DNA of 64,000 nt from Flavobacterium endophyticum (GCF_003634455.1 NZ_RBLC01000001.1:1251927-1315926), one strand, 5' to 3'; positions 32,912 through 42,069 are shown, counted from the first letter of the stretch. The notes: a model not told the origin generated them from the sequence alone. Numbers and translations: made by a program.

Positions 32912-34951
32912 TTATGTTATTTTTTGATTGGTTTCCATTGGGAATGTGACAGTAATAATAGTTCCTTTTCCTAGTTTTGATTTCACATCAAAAGTACCTT
33001 CACAGGCATTTGCTCTTGAAAGCATATTCTGTAAGCCAATGCCTTTGCTCTTTTTGCTTACTGAAAATCCGACACCATCATCAGACACTATTAATCTCAG
33101 GGTCTTTTCTTGTTTTACTATTTCAATCTTAACATTTTCTGCTTGGGAATACTTATTTATATTCAACAAGGCTTCTTGAAGGATCCTATACAAGTTGATC
33201 TTAACATAGTTTTCTATTTTTTCCCACTCGATTTCCATATCGACAACAAAAGAAACTTTGGCTTGAGAAACCGTTTCCTGTTGTTCGATAAGATTGTTGA
33301 CGATGCCGATAAAATTATTATTAAGCGCATGTTTTTCACGATTCAGGTCGTGTGATATTTCTCGGATGTCTTGCTCTATATTTTTAAGTTCTACCAGATA
33401 ATTGTTTCTGCTGACAATTGCTTCAGCATCTTGCCTTTTATTCAAGCTGTCCAAATTTAGGCGAGCACCAAACAACCTTCCTAAAATTCCATCGTGAAGT
33501 TCTTGAGCGATCCTTATCTTTTCATTAGCTCGTCCTTCTTCTATCCTATTCTGCTGGAACAACATCAGATTATAGATATCTTCATTGGCTTTTTGCTGCG
33601 CTTGCTTGAGCATCAGCTCCTTAGTTTTTGACCGCTGATTTTTAATGACAAAAAGAAGAACTCCGATCATGACAACCAATCCGAAAAAGAAAAGTATGTT
33701 TCTGTTTTGTTCGGCTAGCTTGTCATTTTGCTGGATAATTTCATCTGTTTCGAATTCAATTCTCGTAAATTTATCCTTGACTTTTCTCTCAGTTTGCTGA
33801 AGGCTATCGTTTATTCTAATATATTCTTTAGAATACAGGGAGCTCTTTAATGGCTCTACATTTGAAAGCTGCTTTAATGAGCTTAGCACATCACGTTGCC
33901 TATTAGATGATTTTGACAGCTTTAATGCTTCTCTTGCATATTTTCTAGAGTTTACAGTATCATTCTTTTCAGCATAATATTCGGAAAGATGTATTTTGTT
34001 AATTATAATTCCGGAGGTAACATCCAGACTATCTCTAATTTTCAACGCTTTATAAAACATCCCGGGGAGTTCATCAAACTCATTCAACCTAAATTTTGAA
34101 TATGCAATATTGTCCAATAACATAGCATATATAAAAGGTTTTTCTTGAAATAGATTCTTTTCTTTTAAAGCACTTTCAAAATAAACAATGGCTTTTTTGT
34201 CGTTTTGCAGTTTTTGATATACGACTCCTAAGTTATTTAAAGAAGTGGCCTTGGATTGGTATTCTGCTGGTACCGCATTTGATTTTAATATCTCTAGTGC
34301 CTTATTATGATATTCTATCGATTTATCAAATTCATTTAACTCATTATAAAGAATACCTAAAAGATTATTGGCTTCATACAGCAATTCATCATTATTTTCT
34401 CCTTTTAAGGATTTTATGGCTTGAAATACAGAAATTTCACTACCTAAAAATTCATTTTCGTTATACTGTAAAATAGCCTTATTAAGCTGTATCTTAGCAA
34501 TATTAGGGTTACTCCCTATTTTATTATATAATTTTTCAGCTTTAGAATAATATAAAAACGCACTATCTGAAATAGATTTGAATCCAAAATAATCTCCAAG
34601 ATAACTATATGCTTTAGCTATACTCAGCGTATCATTACCTTGTTTGGATTTTTCTATTATGATTTTTGAAATTTTTTGATATTCTTCAATATTATTCATA
34701 TTGAAATATCTATTCGCAACCTTAAATAAATTTTTCCGGCTAATAGAATCGTTATCTTGGTTAATTATAATTGCAAATGCTTTTTTATTGTAGTCAAACC
34801 TACTCTCATAAGGCAATGTGTCTTCATTTGCTAAACGTAAATAAGAATCAAGAGTATCTGAAACGCTTTTTTCGGAAAAATTATCTTTCGTCTTTGAGCA
34901 TCCAAAAAGCAAGAGACCAAGCATGAAAAACAAGTAGGTATTTTTTTTCAA
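32912..34951 (-). CDS. TPR-containing sensor histidine kinase (lipoprotein signal)
   Basis: A 679-residue sensor kinase. A lipoprotein signal (LGLLLFGC, Cys18) is followed by about seven periplasmic TPRs (80-400; FDKSIEYHNKALEIL and DKKAIVYFESALKEK), a coiled coil, one transmembrane helix near 425-445 (NILFFFGLVVMIGVLLFVI), and a HisKA_3 core: H-box RIAQELHDGILGRLFGARL with His486, N-box LQEALLNINKYSQA and G-boxes DDGVGF and GIGLQNM. The same design as the kinase at 10802, though the core here is closer to canonical NarX/LiaS. The gene overlaps nothing, and its regulator starts 4 bases downstream. Ligand unknown. Confidence 0.93.
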   Translation of the reverse strand: MKKNTYLFFMLGLLLFGCSKTKDNFSEKSVSDTLDSYLRLANEDTLPYESRFDYNKKAFAIIINQDNDSISRKNLFKVANRYFNMNNIEEYQKISKIIIEKSKQGNDTLSIAKAYSYLGDYFGFKSISDSAFLYYSKAEKLYNKIGSNPNIAKIQLNKAILQYNENEFLGSEISVFQAIKSLKGENNDELLYEANNLLGILYNELNEFDKSIEYHNKALEILKSNAVPAEYQSKATSLNNLGVVYQKLQNDKKAIVYFESALKEKNLFQEKPFIYAMLLDNIAYSKFRLNEFDELPGMFYKALKIRDSLDVTSGIIINKIHLSEYYAEKNDTVNSRKYAREALKLSKSSNRQRDVLSSLKQLSNVEPLKSSLYSKEYIRINDSLQQTERKVKDKFTRIEFETDEIIQQNDKLAEQNRNILFFFGLVVMIGVLLFVIKNQRSKTKELMLKQAQQKANEDIYNLMLFQQNRIEEGRANEKIRIAQELHDGILGRLFGARLNLDSLNKRQDAEAIVSRNNYLVELKNIEQDIREISHDLNREKHALNNNFIGIVNNLIEQQETVSQAKVSFVVDMEIEWEKIENYVKINLYRILQEALLNINKYSQAENVKIEIVKQEKTLRLIVSDDGVGFSVSKKSKGIGLQNMLSRANACEGTFDVKSKLGKGTIITVTFPMETNQKIT

Positions 34952-35094
34952 TAGTCGGAAAGTTTGTTCCCAAAAATAATAAAACTATTGACATAAAAAT
35001 ATCACAATTGAATAAATTACATGATTGTTTCTTTTTATAAATCATTTTAATGTTCAAAAGCAAAAACTATTATAAGTTTTTGCAGTTTAGAAAT

Positions 35095-35128
35095 AAAAAA
35101 AGCCAACATTTTGTGTTGGCTTTTTTTA
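35095..35128 (-). terminator. intrinsic terminator of the small exported protein gene
   Basis: AAAAAAGCCAACA and TGTTGGCTTTTTT form a stem with a 5-base loop, 22 bases past the stop at 35150. It separates that gene from the kinase gene downstream. Confidence 0.85.
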
Positions 35129-35149
35129 TCTTAAAGAACTACTAGTAGT

Positions 35150-35371
35150 TTAGTAATCTAATTTTTTATTTCCTCCTGCTCCTTGATTTCCTGTATCAAT
35201 TGAAAGAGTTAAGTTCAATTTCGCATTAGCCGACAGCTCTTTGTTCACTGCAGTTATACCATCTAATTTTTTATTTCCTCCTGCTCCTTGATTTCCTGTA
35301 TCAGCATTACCTTGTCCTGATAATAAAAAAGTAAAAGAGAATAATCCGAATGTTAAAATCGCTTTTTTCAT
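35150..35371 (-). CDS. small exported protein with two identical 14-residue repeats
   Basis: A 73-residue protein with an N-terminal signal peptide (KKAILTFGLFSFTFLLSG), then about 50 mature residues. The block DTGNQGAGGNKKLD occurs twice, once just after the signal and once at the C-terminus, joined by 21 residues (GITAVNKELSANAKLNLTLSI). The repeat is identical also at the DNA level (43 bases, 35156-35198 and 35261-35303). No family is recognised. It has its own terminator and is transcribed toward the TPR kinase operon. Secreted repeat-bearing precursors sometimes give peptide signals, but nothing here proves processing. Confidence 0.75.
   Translation of the reverse strand: MKKAILTFGLFSFTFLLSGQGNADTGNQGAGGNKKLDGITAVNKELSANAKLNLTLSIDTGNQGAGGNKKLDY
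35156..35198. repeat. 43-base perfect direct repeat, copy 1
   Basis: Identical to 35261-35303, 105 bases away (in frame). Recombination between the copies would remove 35 codons without a frameshift. Confidence 0.9.
35261..35303. repeat. 43-base perfect direct repeat, copy 2
   Basis: Identical to 35156-35198; it encodes the first DTGNQGAGGNKKLD block. Confidence 0.9.
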
Positions 35372-35675
35372 AATGTTTTCATTTGTGGTTTAATGAATAT
35401 GTGTAAGATTTGTTCTTGAAATTAGGGTGTGATGTTTGACTTTCACGGTGTAAAACTACTGAGCATCTGACAGTTATTGTAGTAATTACTGGCCTCTATT
35501 GTAGAATGAGGTCGTTTGTGAGTAGATGATACTAATTTGAGAGTGAATGACCTATTTTTAAGAGTTTGCTGTTTTTTAAGTAATAAATAGCCTTAAAAAA
35601 AGCCCTAAAACCTTATAAATAGTGGGATTACGATATAAAAAAGGAGAATAAAGAAAAAATTAGATTGCCGCTCTT
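35372..35675. other. intergenic region upstream of the repeat-bearing small protein
   Basis: 304 bases. It contains GTGAGTAGATG at 35518-35528, 11 bases identical to the reverse complement of part of the module at 9068. No clear -7 element and no gene are seen. Confidence 0.5.
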
Positions 35676-36485
35676 TTAGATTTCTAGATAATTTGAGCTG
35701 GAGATGACTGCAATAATTTGATCGACATTTGCTTTGTAGGATTTAGAGAACGGAAGCTTTGTAGTAGTATTTTTAATATAGCAGACCGTGTTTCCGGTGT
35801 GGATTCTGGAAACGTAATTTATATTTACAATATAGCTGTTGTGTATTCTATAAAATTGCGATGGCAGGACATTTTCAAAATGTTTTAGCGTCTTGAATGC
35901 CGTAATCATTTCGCCATTGTTTAGATGGATGTCGGTAGAATTATTATCTGCCTGGAAATAAAGAATATCTTTTGCGTCAATAAATCGGTAGTCTCCGTAA
36001 GATTTTATGCAGATGGTCAGTTGTTCTGGTTCCGCTTTTAAGGACTGGTCATTATCTATGACAAGCGGCTTTTGTATTGTTTCAGTCGGAACATTCGAAA
36101 CCGGCAAAGAAATGCTCTTTTCAAATTTCAATACGGTCTTTCGGAAATCATTCAATTCGAATGGGGCTACGAGATAATCAAAAACCTCGTGCTTTATTGC
36201 TTCTAAGGCTAGATTGCCATTTTTGGCAGTAACAACAATTTTGGGAATTGTTTTAAGATAACGATACAATTCATTAATCAGCGAAAGCGAAAGCTTGCTT
36301 GCTTTATCTTTTGGATCGATTTCTAAAAAAACCAATTGGGGCTGGTATTCCAAAATGGCATTCAAGCCATCGTCATAATTATTCGCAGATGCAGCAAAGT
36401 GAAGGCTTTGGAATCCATCGGCCATACCTTGGATGCTCAAAACATTCTCTTGATTATCGTTAATGATAACGTACGAATAACTCAT
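35676..36485 (-). CDS. LytTR regulator with a degenerate receiver
   Basis: A 269-residue regulator from the ATG at 36483-36485; a second ATG at 36525-36527 would add 14 residues. Residues 4-125 align with a receiver, but the phospho-acceptor position reads LVFLEIDPKD, so Glu55 replaces Asp, and the acidic pocket reads NDN. The Lys equivalent is also absent (YLVAPFELND). Residues about 165-269 are a LytTR DNA-binding domain (DAKDILYFQADNNSTDIHLNNG, YRIHNSYIVNINYVSRI). It may act constitutively or by another signal. A -7 element at 36717 implies a leader of about 225 bases. No kinase is adjacent. Confidence 0.88.
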   Translation of the reverse strand: MSYSYVIINDNQENVLSIQGMADGFQSLHFAASANNYDDGLNAILEYQPQLVFLEIDPKDKASKLSLSLINELYRYLKTIPKIVVTAKNGNLALEAIKHEVFDYLVAPFELNDFRKTVLKFEKSISLPVSNVPTETIQKPLVIDNDQSLKAEPEQLTICIKSYGDYRFIDAKDILYFQADNNSTDIHLNNGEMITAFKTLKHFENVLPSQFYRIHNSYIVNINYVSRIHTGNTVCYIKNTTTKLPFSKSYKANVDQIIAVISSSNYLEI

Positions 36486-36716
36486 CAATTGCTGGTAACA
36501 AAATTTGTTTTTGGAAAAGCAATCCATTAAATGGTTGCTTATTTTGTCAGAGCATCGTGATTAAGTCAGTAAAATAAATTTAAACCGGATGGGAATAGTA
36601 GTTTTGGGGACTATATTAACTTAAAAACGGTTCTTTATCAACTGGATTTTAATTTAAAAGAATCATTTTCATTATTTTATAACATAAAATCATCAACTAA
36701 TTTAATCTATTTGGTG

Positions 36717-36724
36717 CAAAAATA
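36717..36724 (-). promoter_or_regulatory. -7 promoter element for the LytTR gene
   Basis: Minus-strand TATTTTTG matches TAnnTTTG. A start of transcription near 36710 implies a leader of about 185-225 bases. Confidence 0.5.
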
Positions 36725-36860
36725 GAGTTGTTGTTAATACATTCTTAATTATTGTTGATATAATACTTTAACGGCTCAAAAAATCCGATAAAGTACGTCT
36801 TTTTAGCCGCCTGCACAGCGAAATCAATTTATTATGTAAAATAAAAATTCAGGAAAATAA

Positions 36861-36889
36861 AAAGGCTTTCCAATAAAGGTCAGCCTCTT
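36861..36889 (-). terminator. probable terminator of glyS
   Basis: Minus-strand AGGCTGACC-TTTATT-GGAAAGCCT: 7 pairs with a 2-base internal loop, followed by a T-rich run. Confidence 0.55.
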
Positions 36890-36912
36890 TGTATTTTTAA
36901 AATAGTGAATTT

Positions 36913-38454
36913 TTACATTTTCATAAGCCAAGTCTTCATCGAAACTTCTCTATTGATAATATCTTTTAGTTCAGAAATTTTCACCCTGTCTTGTTTCATA
37001 GAATCTCTATGACGGATAGTTACCGTCTTATCTTCTAAAGTCTGATGGTCTACTGTAATACAGAATGGCGTTCCAAGTGCATCTTGCCTTCTATAGCGTC
37101 TTCCCACGGCGTCTTTCTCGTCATAGGTAACATTAAAATCCCATTTCAGGTCTTCGATGATTTCTTGCGCTAATTCTGGAAGTCCATCTTTTTTAACCAA
37201 CGGCAAAACAGCTGCTTTTGTCGGTGCCAAAACAGACGGCAATCTCAAAACAGTTCGGGTAGACCCGTCTTCGAGAGTTTCTTCTTTTAGCGAGTTCGAG
37301 AAAACTGCCAAAAACATCCTGTCTAATCCAACAGAGGTTTCCACTACATAAGGAACATAATTCTGGTTGGTTTCCGTATCAAAATACTGCAATTTTCTGC
37401 CTGAATGTTGTTCGTGCGCTTTCAAATCAAAGTCAGTTCTAGAATGGATTCCTTCTAGCTCTTTAAATCCAAAAGGGAAATTAAATTCGATATCTGCAGC
37501 CGCATTGGCATAATGTGCTAATTTTTCATGGTCGTGGAAACGATAATTTTCTTGTCCAAGTCCTAGAGATAGATGCCAATTCAGACGTGTCGTTTTCCAA
37601 TATTCGTACCATTTCATTTCTTCGCCTGGCTTCACGAAAAACTGCATTTCCATTTGTTCGAATTCTCTCATCCTGAAAATAAACTGTCTGGCTACAATCT
37701 CATTTCTGAACGCTTTTCCGGTCTGAGCGATTCCGAAAGGTATTTTCATCCTTCCTGTTTTTTGAACATTTTGAAAGTTTACAAAAATTCCTTGTGCAGT
37801 TTCCGGGCGAAGGTATAAATCCATCGCGCTTTCTGCAGAAGCTCCTAATTTCGTTCCAAACATCAAGTTGAACTGCTTTACGTCTGTCCAGTTTCTGGAA
37901 CCTGTTTCCGGATCAGCAATTTCAAGCTCTTCAATTAGGGCCTTCACGTCCTCTAGGTTTTCAGTTTCAAGAGAACGCGCCATTCTTTCAAGGATTTCTC
38001 TTTGCTTTGCTTTATATTCTACAACTCTTGCGTTTGTAGCAATAAATTCTTGTTCGTTAAAAGCATCTCCATAACGGGCTTTTGCTTTTTCGATTTCTTT
38101 TTGTGCTTTTTGGTTTAATTTTTCGGCATAATCCTCAATTAAAACATCGGCACGGTATCTTTTCTTTGAATCTTTGTTATCAATCAACGGGTCATTGAAG
38201 GCATCTACGTGGCCCGAAGCTTTCCATGTAGTCGGATGCATTAAAATTGCAGCATCAATCCCTACAATGTTTTCGTGCATTTGCACCATTGCTTTCCACC
38301 AATATTCGCGGATATTCTTTTTTAGTTCAACACCGTTTTGTGCGTAGTCATACACTGCGCTTAAACCATCGTAAATTTCGCTTGACGGAAAAATATATCC
38401 GTATTCTTTTGCATGCGAAACTACATTTTTAAATAAATCGTCTTGTTTTGCCAT
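36913..38454 (-). CDS. glyS: glycyl-tRNA synthetase (single-chain, class II)
   Basis: Charges tRNA-Gly. It has 513 residues, the homodimeric alpha2 form used by Bacteroidetes and not the alpha2beta2 form of E. coli. Motifs: FPSSEIYDGLSAVYDYAQNG near the N-terminus, DLYLRPETAQGIFVNF, motif 2 FRNEIVARQFIFRMREFEQMEMQFF, motif 3 region TSVGLDRMFLAVF, and the C-terminal anticodon domain ending RYRRQDALGTPFCITVDHQT. The gene symbol glyQS is also used. The -7 element (38459-38466) ends 4 bases before the ATG, so a leaderless transcript is expected. It is monocistronic. Confidence 0.96.
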   Translation of the reverse strand: MAKQDDLFKNVVSHAKEYGYIFPSSEIYDGLSAVYDYAQNGVELKKNIREYWWKAMVQMHENIVGIDAAILMHPTTWKASGHVDAFNDPLIDNKDSKKRYRADVLIEDYAEKLNQKAQKEIEKAKARYGDAFNEQEFIATNARVVEYKAKQREILERMARSLETENLEDVKALIEELEIADPETGSRNWTDVKQFNLMFGTKLGASAESAMDLYLRPETAQGIFVNFQNVQKTGRMKIPFGIAQTGKAFRNEIVARQFIFRMREFEQMEMQFFVKPGEEMKWYEYWKTTRLNWHLSLGLGQENYRFHDHEKLAHYANAAADIEFNFPFGFKELEGIHSRTDFDLKAHEQHSGRKLQYFDTETNQNYVPYVVETSVGLDRMFLAVFSNSLKEETLEDGSTRTVLRLPSVLAPTKAAVLPLVKKDGLPELAQEIIEDLKWDFNVTYDEKDAVGRRYRRQDALGTPFCITVDHQTLEDKTVTIRHRDSMKQDRVKISELKDIINREVSMKTWLMKM

Positions 38455-38458
38455 AGTG

Positions 38459-38466
38459 CAAAAATA
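38459..38466 (-). promoter_or_regulatory. -7 promoter element for glyS, apparently leaderless
   Basis: Minus-strand TATTTTTG followed by CACT and the ATG. The same spacing as at rbfA. Confidence 0.65.
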
Positions 38467-38517
38467 TAAAAAGAGAATGAAAATTGCGGGAATTGTTAAT
38501 TTTTTAAACTAGAAAGT

Positions 38518-39393
38518 TTAAAGGAGGAGAAGATTCGTATTTCCTATAAGATTTGCACCAGAAAATATATTGATATTGTAATTTCCTTTTATAAGATGCT
38601 GCTTGCCTGCTTCAATAAAAACACAAACATCGACATCATCTTTTTCGTAGTTGACACTTGTTTTTGCGCTATAAAAAAGTGTCTTGTTCTTGATTTCGAC
38701 AGAGGCTTTATTTTTGCTTACGATATTGGCTTTGGGATTAATGATCTGAATAAATATTTCTTTCGCGCCTTTTTCGATTGCAGTATTTTCTCCAAGCGTA
38801 AAACAGACTTTAATCTGTTCTGTGTTTTTGGTTTTTTTGGTTTCCAGAATTTTTTCAGAAACAATCCTGACTCCAACTGCGCTTACATTGGAAGCCTTGA
38901 GTTTTCTTTTTTCTGCTTTTGAGTCAGGACTTGCCGTGATTTCCAATTCTAACTGGTTTATCTTGGCATTAAGCTTTTCGATTTCTCTTTTGTTGTTTTC
39001 AAAATCCTGCTGTTTTAGCTTCAAGATCGAATTCAATGTCTCTAGCTGCGTGCTTTTGGTGTCAGTTTCTTTGGTCAGCGTGGAAATATTGCTTTTAAGG
39101 ATATTCAGCGAAGATTGGTAGCTACTTTTGACGGAATCATCAATTTGCAAGGTTTGATTTTTTAGCTTTTCAATTTCCGCTTCCAATCGCTCGTTTTGCT
39201 GCAGTACTGCGTCATAACGCACTAAAATTTCACTAATCTCATTATTATGTGCCTTTTTATCAATAGCCATATTATGTGATAGGCTCTCTTTTTCTGTTTT
39301 CATGTCACATAATTTTACGGCAAGGATAGCTACCGTCAGGATGGATATTGTGGCGGTTATAGTTACAAAAGACAAAGCAGGCTTGAAAGGCAT
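38518..39393 (-). CDS. membrane-anchored coiled-coil protein, unknown function
   Basis: A 291-residue protein from the ATG at 39391-39393 (MPFKPALS); a longer version to 39441 is possible. One transmembrane helix near the N-terminus (SFVTITATISILTVAILAV) is followed by a long coiled coil (about 35-165, repeated Glu/Lys/Leu heptads such as LEAEIEKLKNQTLQ and NAKINQLELEI) and a C-terminal beta-rich domain of about 115 residues (SNVSAVGVRIVSEKILET, IFIQIINPKANIV). No catalytic motif is present. It is likely envelope-associated with the C-domain in the periplasm. I recognise the type from flavobacteria but no function is established. Confidence 0.8.
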   Translation of the reverse strand: MPFKPALSFVTITATISILTVAILAVKLCDMKTEKESLSHNMAIDKKAHNNEISEILVRYDAVLQQNERLEAEIEKLKNQTLQIDDSVKSSYQSSLNILKSNISTLTKETDTKSTQLETLNSILKLKQQDFENNKREIEKLNAKINQLELEITASPDSKAEKRKLKASNVSAVGVRIVSEKILETKKTKNTEQIKVCFTLGENTAIEKGAKEIFIQIINPKANIVSKNKASVEIKNKTLFYSAKTSVNYEKDDVDVCVFIEAGKQHLIKGNYNINIFSGANLIGNTNLLLL

Positions 39394-39697
39394 GGTTTCT
39401 AAAAATTTTCGTGAAATTAAACCAACAGCGTATGCTTTCAAAAAATAATCGACTAACAGTTAATAAAAGGGCTTGACTAACAGTCTTTAACACTATTGCA
39501 TCCAAAAATCACTTCTTTATATTTCTTAAAAAATTCTTAAATAACACCATATCAAACACTTAAAAAACAAAGCAATTAATCAAACAACTTTGCAGAATGT
39601 AAATTAGACTTGTATATCATCCTAAAAACTGAAACGATACGTCTTATTTATTTAAAAATTTTATACTTTTAAGCTGTTCTATATAACCCAATTAAAA
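39394..39697. other. intergenic region between divergent genes
   Basis: About 304 bases. CTAACAGT occurs twice (39452, 39476). No consensus promoter is clear and nothing coding is seen. Confidence 0.4.
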
Positions 39698-40378
39698 ATG
39701 TTTAAAAGCCTATTCAACCTCTTCTTCCCGCAATTATGCTTAGGCTGCGGTTCGTTTATTCAGTCGAATGAAAATGTAATCTGTACTTCCTGCCGACATG
39801 AATTGCCCTTGACCAATCATCATCTTGAGACCGAAAATGAAATAATCAAAAAGTTTTACGGCAGGATTCCTATTGAATTCGGAGCGGCCATGATTTATTT
39901 CCATAAAAGAGGAATCGTGCAAGAGCTGATTCATAATCTAAAATACCGAAGCCATCAGGAAATCGGTACTATGCTGGGACAATGGTATGCTGAAGATTTA
40001 AAAACTTTAGAAATTGCAAAAAATTTTGATGTTATAATCCCTGTGCCTTTGCATAAGAAACGGCTCAAGGAACGAGGCTACAATCAAGTAGAAGAGTTCG
40101 GCAGGGCATTAGCATCCATCTTGGCTATTGAATATGACGGCACTATCTTGCATCGGAATTTCCATACCAAAACACAGACTAAGAAAAGTTTTTTCGGACG
40201 GACAGAAATCAAGAAAGATTTATTCGACGTAACCTTCACAGAGGCACACTACAACAAGCATTTTTTATTGATCGACGACGTCATCACCAGCGGCACTACG
40301 ATTGAAGCGTGTGCCAAAGCATTGCTGAAAATTCCAGGAGCAAAAATCAGCATTGTGGCTATGGCCTATACGTATTAG
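39698..40378 (+). CDS. ComF family phosphoribosyltransferase-like protein
   Basis: A 226-residue protein of the ComF/GntX family. An N-terminal zinc-ribbon with four cysteines (CLGCG and CTSCRHEL) is followed by a conserved middle segment (IVQELIHNLKYRSHQEIG) and a type I phosphoribosyltransferase-like domain: VIIPVPLHKKRLKERGYNQVEEF and the PRPP loop FLLIDDVITSGTTIEAC. ComF supports DNA uptake in naturally competent bacteria, but many members have unknown roles. It is followed by an Ig-like lipoprotein gene on the same strand after about 90 bases. Confidence 0.92.
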   Translation: MFKSLFNLFFPQLCLGCGSFIQSNENVICTSCRHELPLTNHHLETENEIIKKFYGRIPIEFGAAMIYFHKRGIVQELIHNLKYRSHQEIGTMLGQWYAEDLKTLEIAKNFDVIIPVPLHKKRLKERGYNQVEEFGRALASILAIEYDGTILHRNFHTKTQTKKSFFGRTEIKKDLFDVTFTEAHYNKHFLLIDDVITSGTTIEACAKALLKIPGAKISIVAMAYTY

Positions 40379-40468
40379 CAATGAAAACCTTAGCTGCTGA
40401 AATATATTTTCGCAAAGATTTCGTTACCTCTAAATATAATTGTTATTTTGTACATAAATTATTTCCTG

Positions 40469-42067
40469 ATGTTTAGAATTCGGTTTGCATTTTTATATAT
40501 CATTTTAGCTCTATCGGTAGTGGGTTGCGCAAAAAGAGGCAATATTACCGGGGGCTTAAAAGACACTCTTCCTCCTGTACTTCGTTACAGTACGCCAAAA
40601 AATTTCAGTACGAATTTCAACGTAAAGGAAATCAAGATTACTTTTGACGAATATGTAAAAATCAAGGATGTAAACAAACAGCTGATTATTTCGCCGCCGA
40701 TGAAATATCCGCCTATCGTTTCGCCTACGAATGCCAGCAAATTTATTACGATCAAAATCAAGGATACCTTACAGCCAAATACGACCTATAGCTTTAACTT
40801 CGGAAGCAGTATCCAAGACAACAACGAAAACAATCCGTACCAGCAATTCAAATATGTGTTTTCTACAGGAAGCTATATTGATTCGCTTTCGTTGCAAGGC
40901 TTTATCAAAGATGCATATACAAAAGATGTCGAAAATTTTGTTTCGGTGATGTTATATGAAGTAAATGAAACGTTTACCGATTCTATCATCTACAAAGAAA
41001 ATCCGAGATACATCACGAATACTTTGGACAGCCTCAAGACTTTCAAGCTAGAAAACCTAAAGGAAGGAAAATACCTGCTGGTTGCGATGAAAGACTACAA
41101 CAATAACTTTAAGTTTAATCCGAACAAGGACAAGATCGCTTTCCATAAAGAGTTTGTTACCCTTCCTAATAACACTATTTACGAAATGGAGTTGTTTAAC
41201 GAGCTTGTGCCATTCAAAGGATTAAAGCCGTATCAAGCTTCAAACAACAGGATCGTAGTTCCTTATGAAGGAGATTCAAAAAACGTCATGCTTACGCTAA
41301 AAAACGGAAGTCAGGAGCTCCCGATAAAAGTTACACAGATGCCCAAAAAAGATTCTCTTCAGGTCTGGTTCAATCCGATAAAAACGGATTCTTTGAGCCT
41401 AAAAATAAACAAGGAGAGTTTTAGCAAGGAGTTTACTGTAAAAATCAAGAATCAGAAAAAAGACACGCTGAATTTCCAAGCGGTACAAAGCGGCACGTTG
41501 CATTTCCGTGACCGATTTACTGTCAACTCTACCCTTCCTTTGAGCAAAATTGACAATTCTAAAATAAAACTGATTAACAAGGATTCGATAGCAGTTCCTT
41601 TTACGACAGAATATGACGAATTTAATCAGGAAGTAAAAATCGATTTTGAAAAAGAGCCTTTGGAAAGCTATTCCATTACGGCATTTCCTGGCGCTTTTAC
41701 AGACTATTTGGAACAAGCAAACGACACTTTGGATTACAAGCTCAAGACCCAAAATATTTCCGAATATGGGAATCTTCGAATACGATTACAGAATGTCAGA
41801 CACTATCCTGTTATTGTAGAAATTACCAATTCCAAAGGGGAACTTATTGCCTCTGAATATTCCGACGGCAAGGATATCATTGATTTTATGGGACTGCAGC
41901 CTAATCTTTTTACGCTACGCGTAATTTATGACGAGAATAAAAACAAGATTTGGGATACCGGAAGCTATCTAGAAAAACGACAGCCCGAAGAAGTAATTTA
42001 TTACCCTACTGCTATAGATGTCAGAGCCAATTGGGATGTCGACCAAACGGTAAATCTCGGCGATTGA
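40469..42067 (+). CDS. lipoprotein with an N-terminal Ig-like (Big_5) domain
   Basis: A 532-residue exported lipoprotein: signal MFRIRFAFLYIILALSVVGC (Cys20), then CAKRGNITGGLKDTLPPVL, a common start of flavobacterial Ig-like lipoproteins. The first 110 residues resemble a Big_5 domain (KNFSTNFNVKEIKITFDEYVKI, PNTTYSFNFGSSIQDN). The rest is beta-rich with no enzyme motif. It is probably anchored in the outer membrane or periplasm; the function is unknown. I start at the ATG of 40469; the upstream TTG adds residues before the signal peptide. The downstream nitrilase gene is convergent and starts only 2 bases after this stop. Confidence 0.87.
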   Translation: MFRIRFAFLYIILALSVVGCAKRGNITGGLKDTLPPVLRYSTPKNFSTNFNVKEIKITFDEYVKIKDVNKQLIISPPMKYPPIVSPTNASKFITIKIKDTLQPNTTYSFNFGSSIQDNNENNPYQQFKYVFSTGSYIDSLSLQGFIKDAYTKDVENFVSVMLYEVNETFTDSIIYKENPRYITNTLDSLKTFKLENLKEGKYLLVAMKDYNNNFKFNPNKDKIAFHKEFVTLPNNTIYEMELFNELVPFKGLKPYQASNNRIVVPYEGDSKNVMLTLKNGSQELPIKVTQMPKKDSLQVWFNPIKTDSLSLKINKESFSKEFTVKIKNQKKDTLNFQAVQSGTLHFRDRFTVNSTLPLSKIDNSKIKLINKDSIAVPFTTEYDEFNQEVKIDFEKEPLESYSITAFPGAFTDYLEQANDTLDYKLKTQNISEYGNLRIRLQNVRHYPVIVEITNSKGELIASEYSDGKDIIDFMGLQPNLFTLRVIYDENKNKIWDTGSYLEKRQPEEVIYYPTAIDVRANWDVDQTVNLGD

Positions 42068-42069
42068 CG

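Larger units (their letters stand above)
36486..36912. other. intergenic region between the LytTR gene and glyS
   Basis: About 427 bases. It holds the LytTR leader, a -7 element at 36717-36724 and the glyS terminator near 36861. Otherwise AT-rich without visible structure. Confidence 0.5.
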
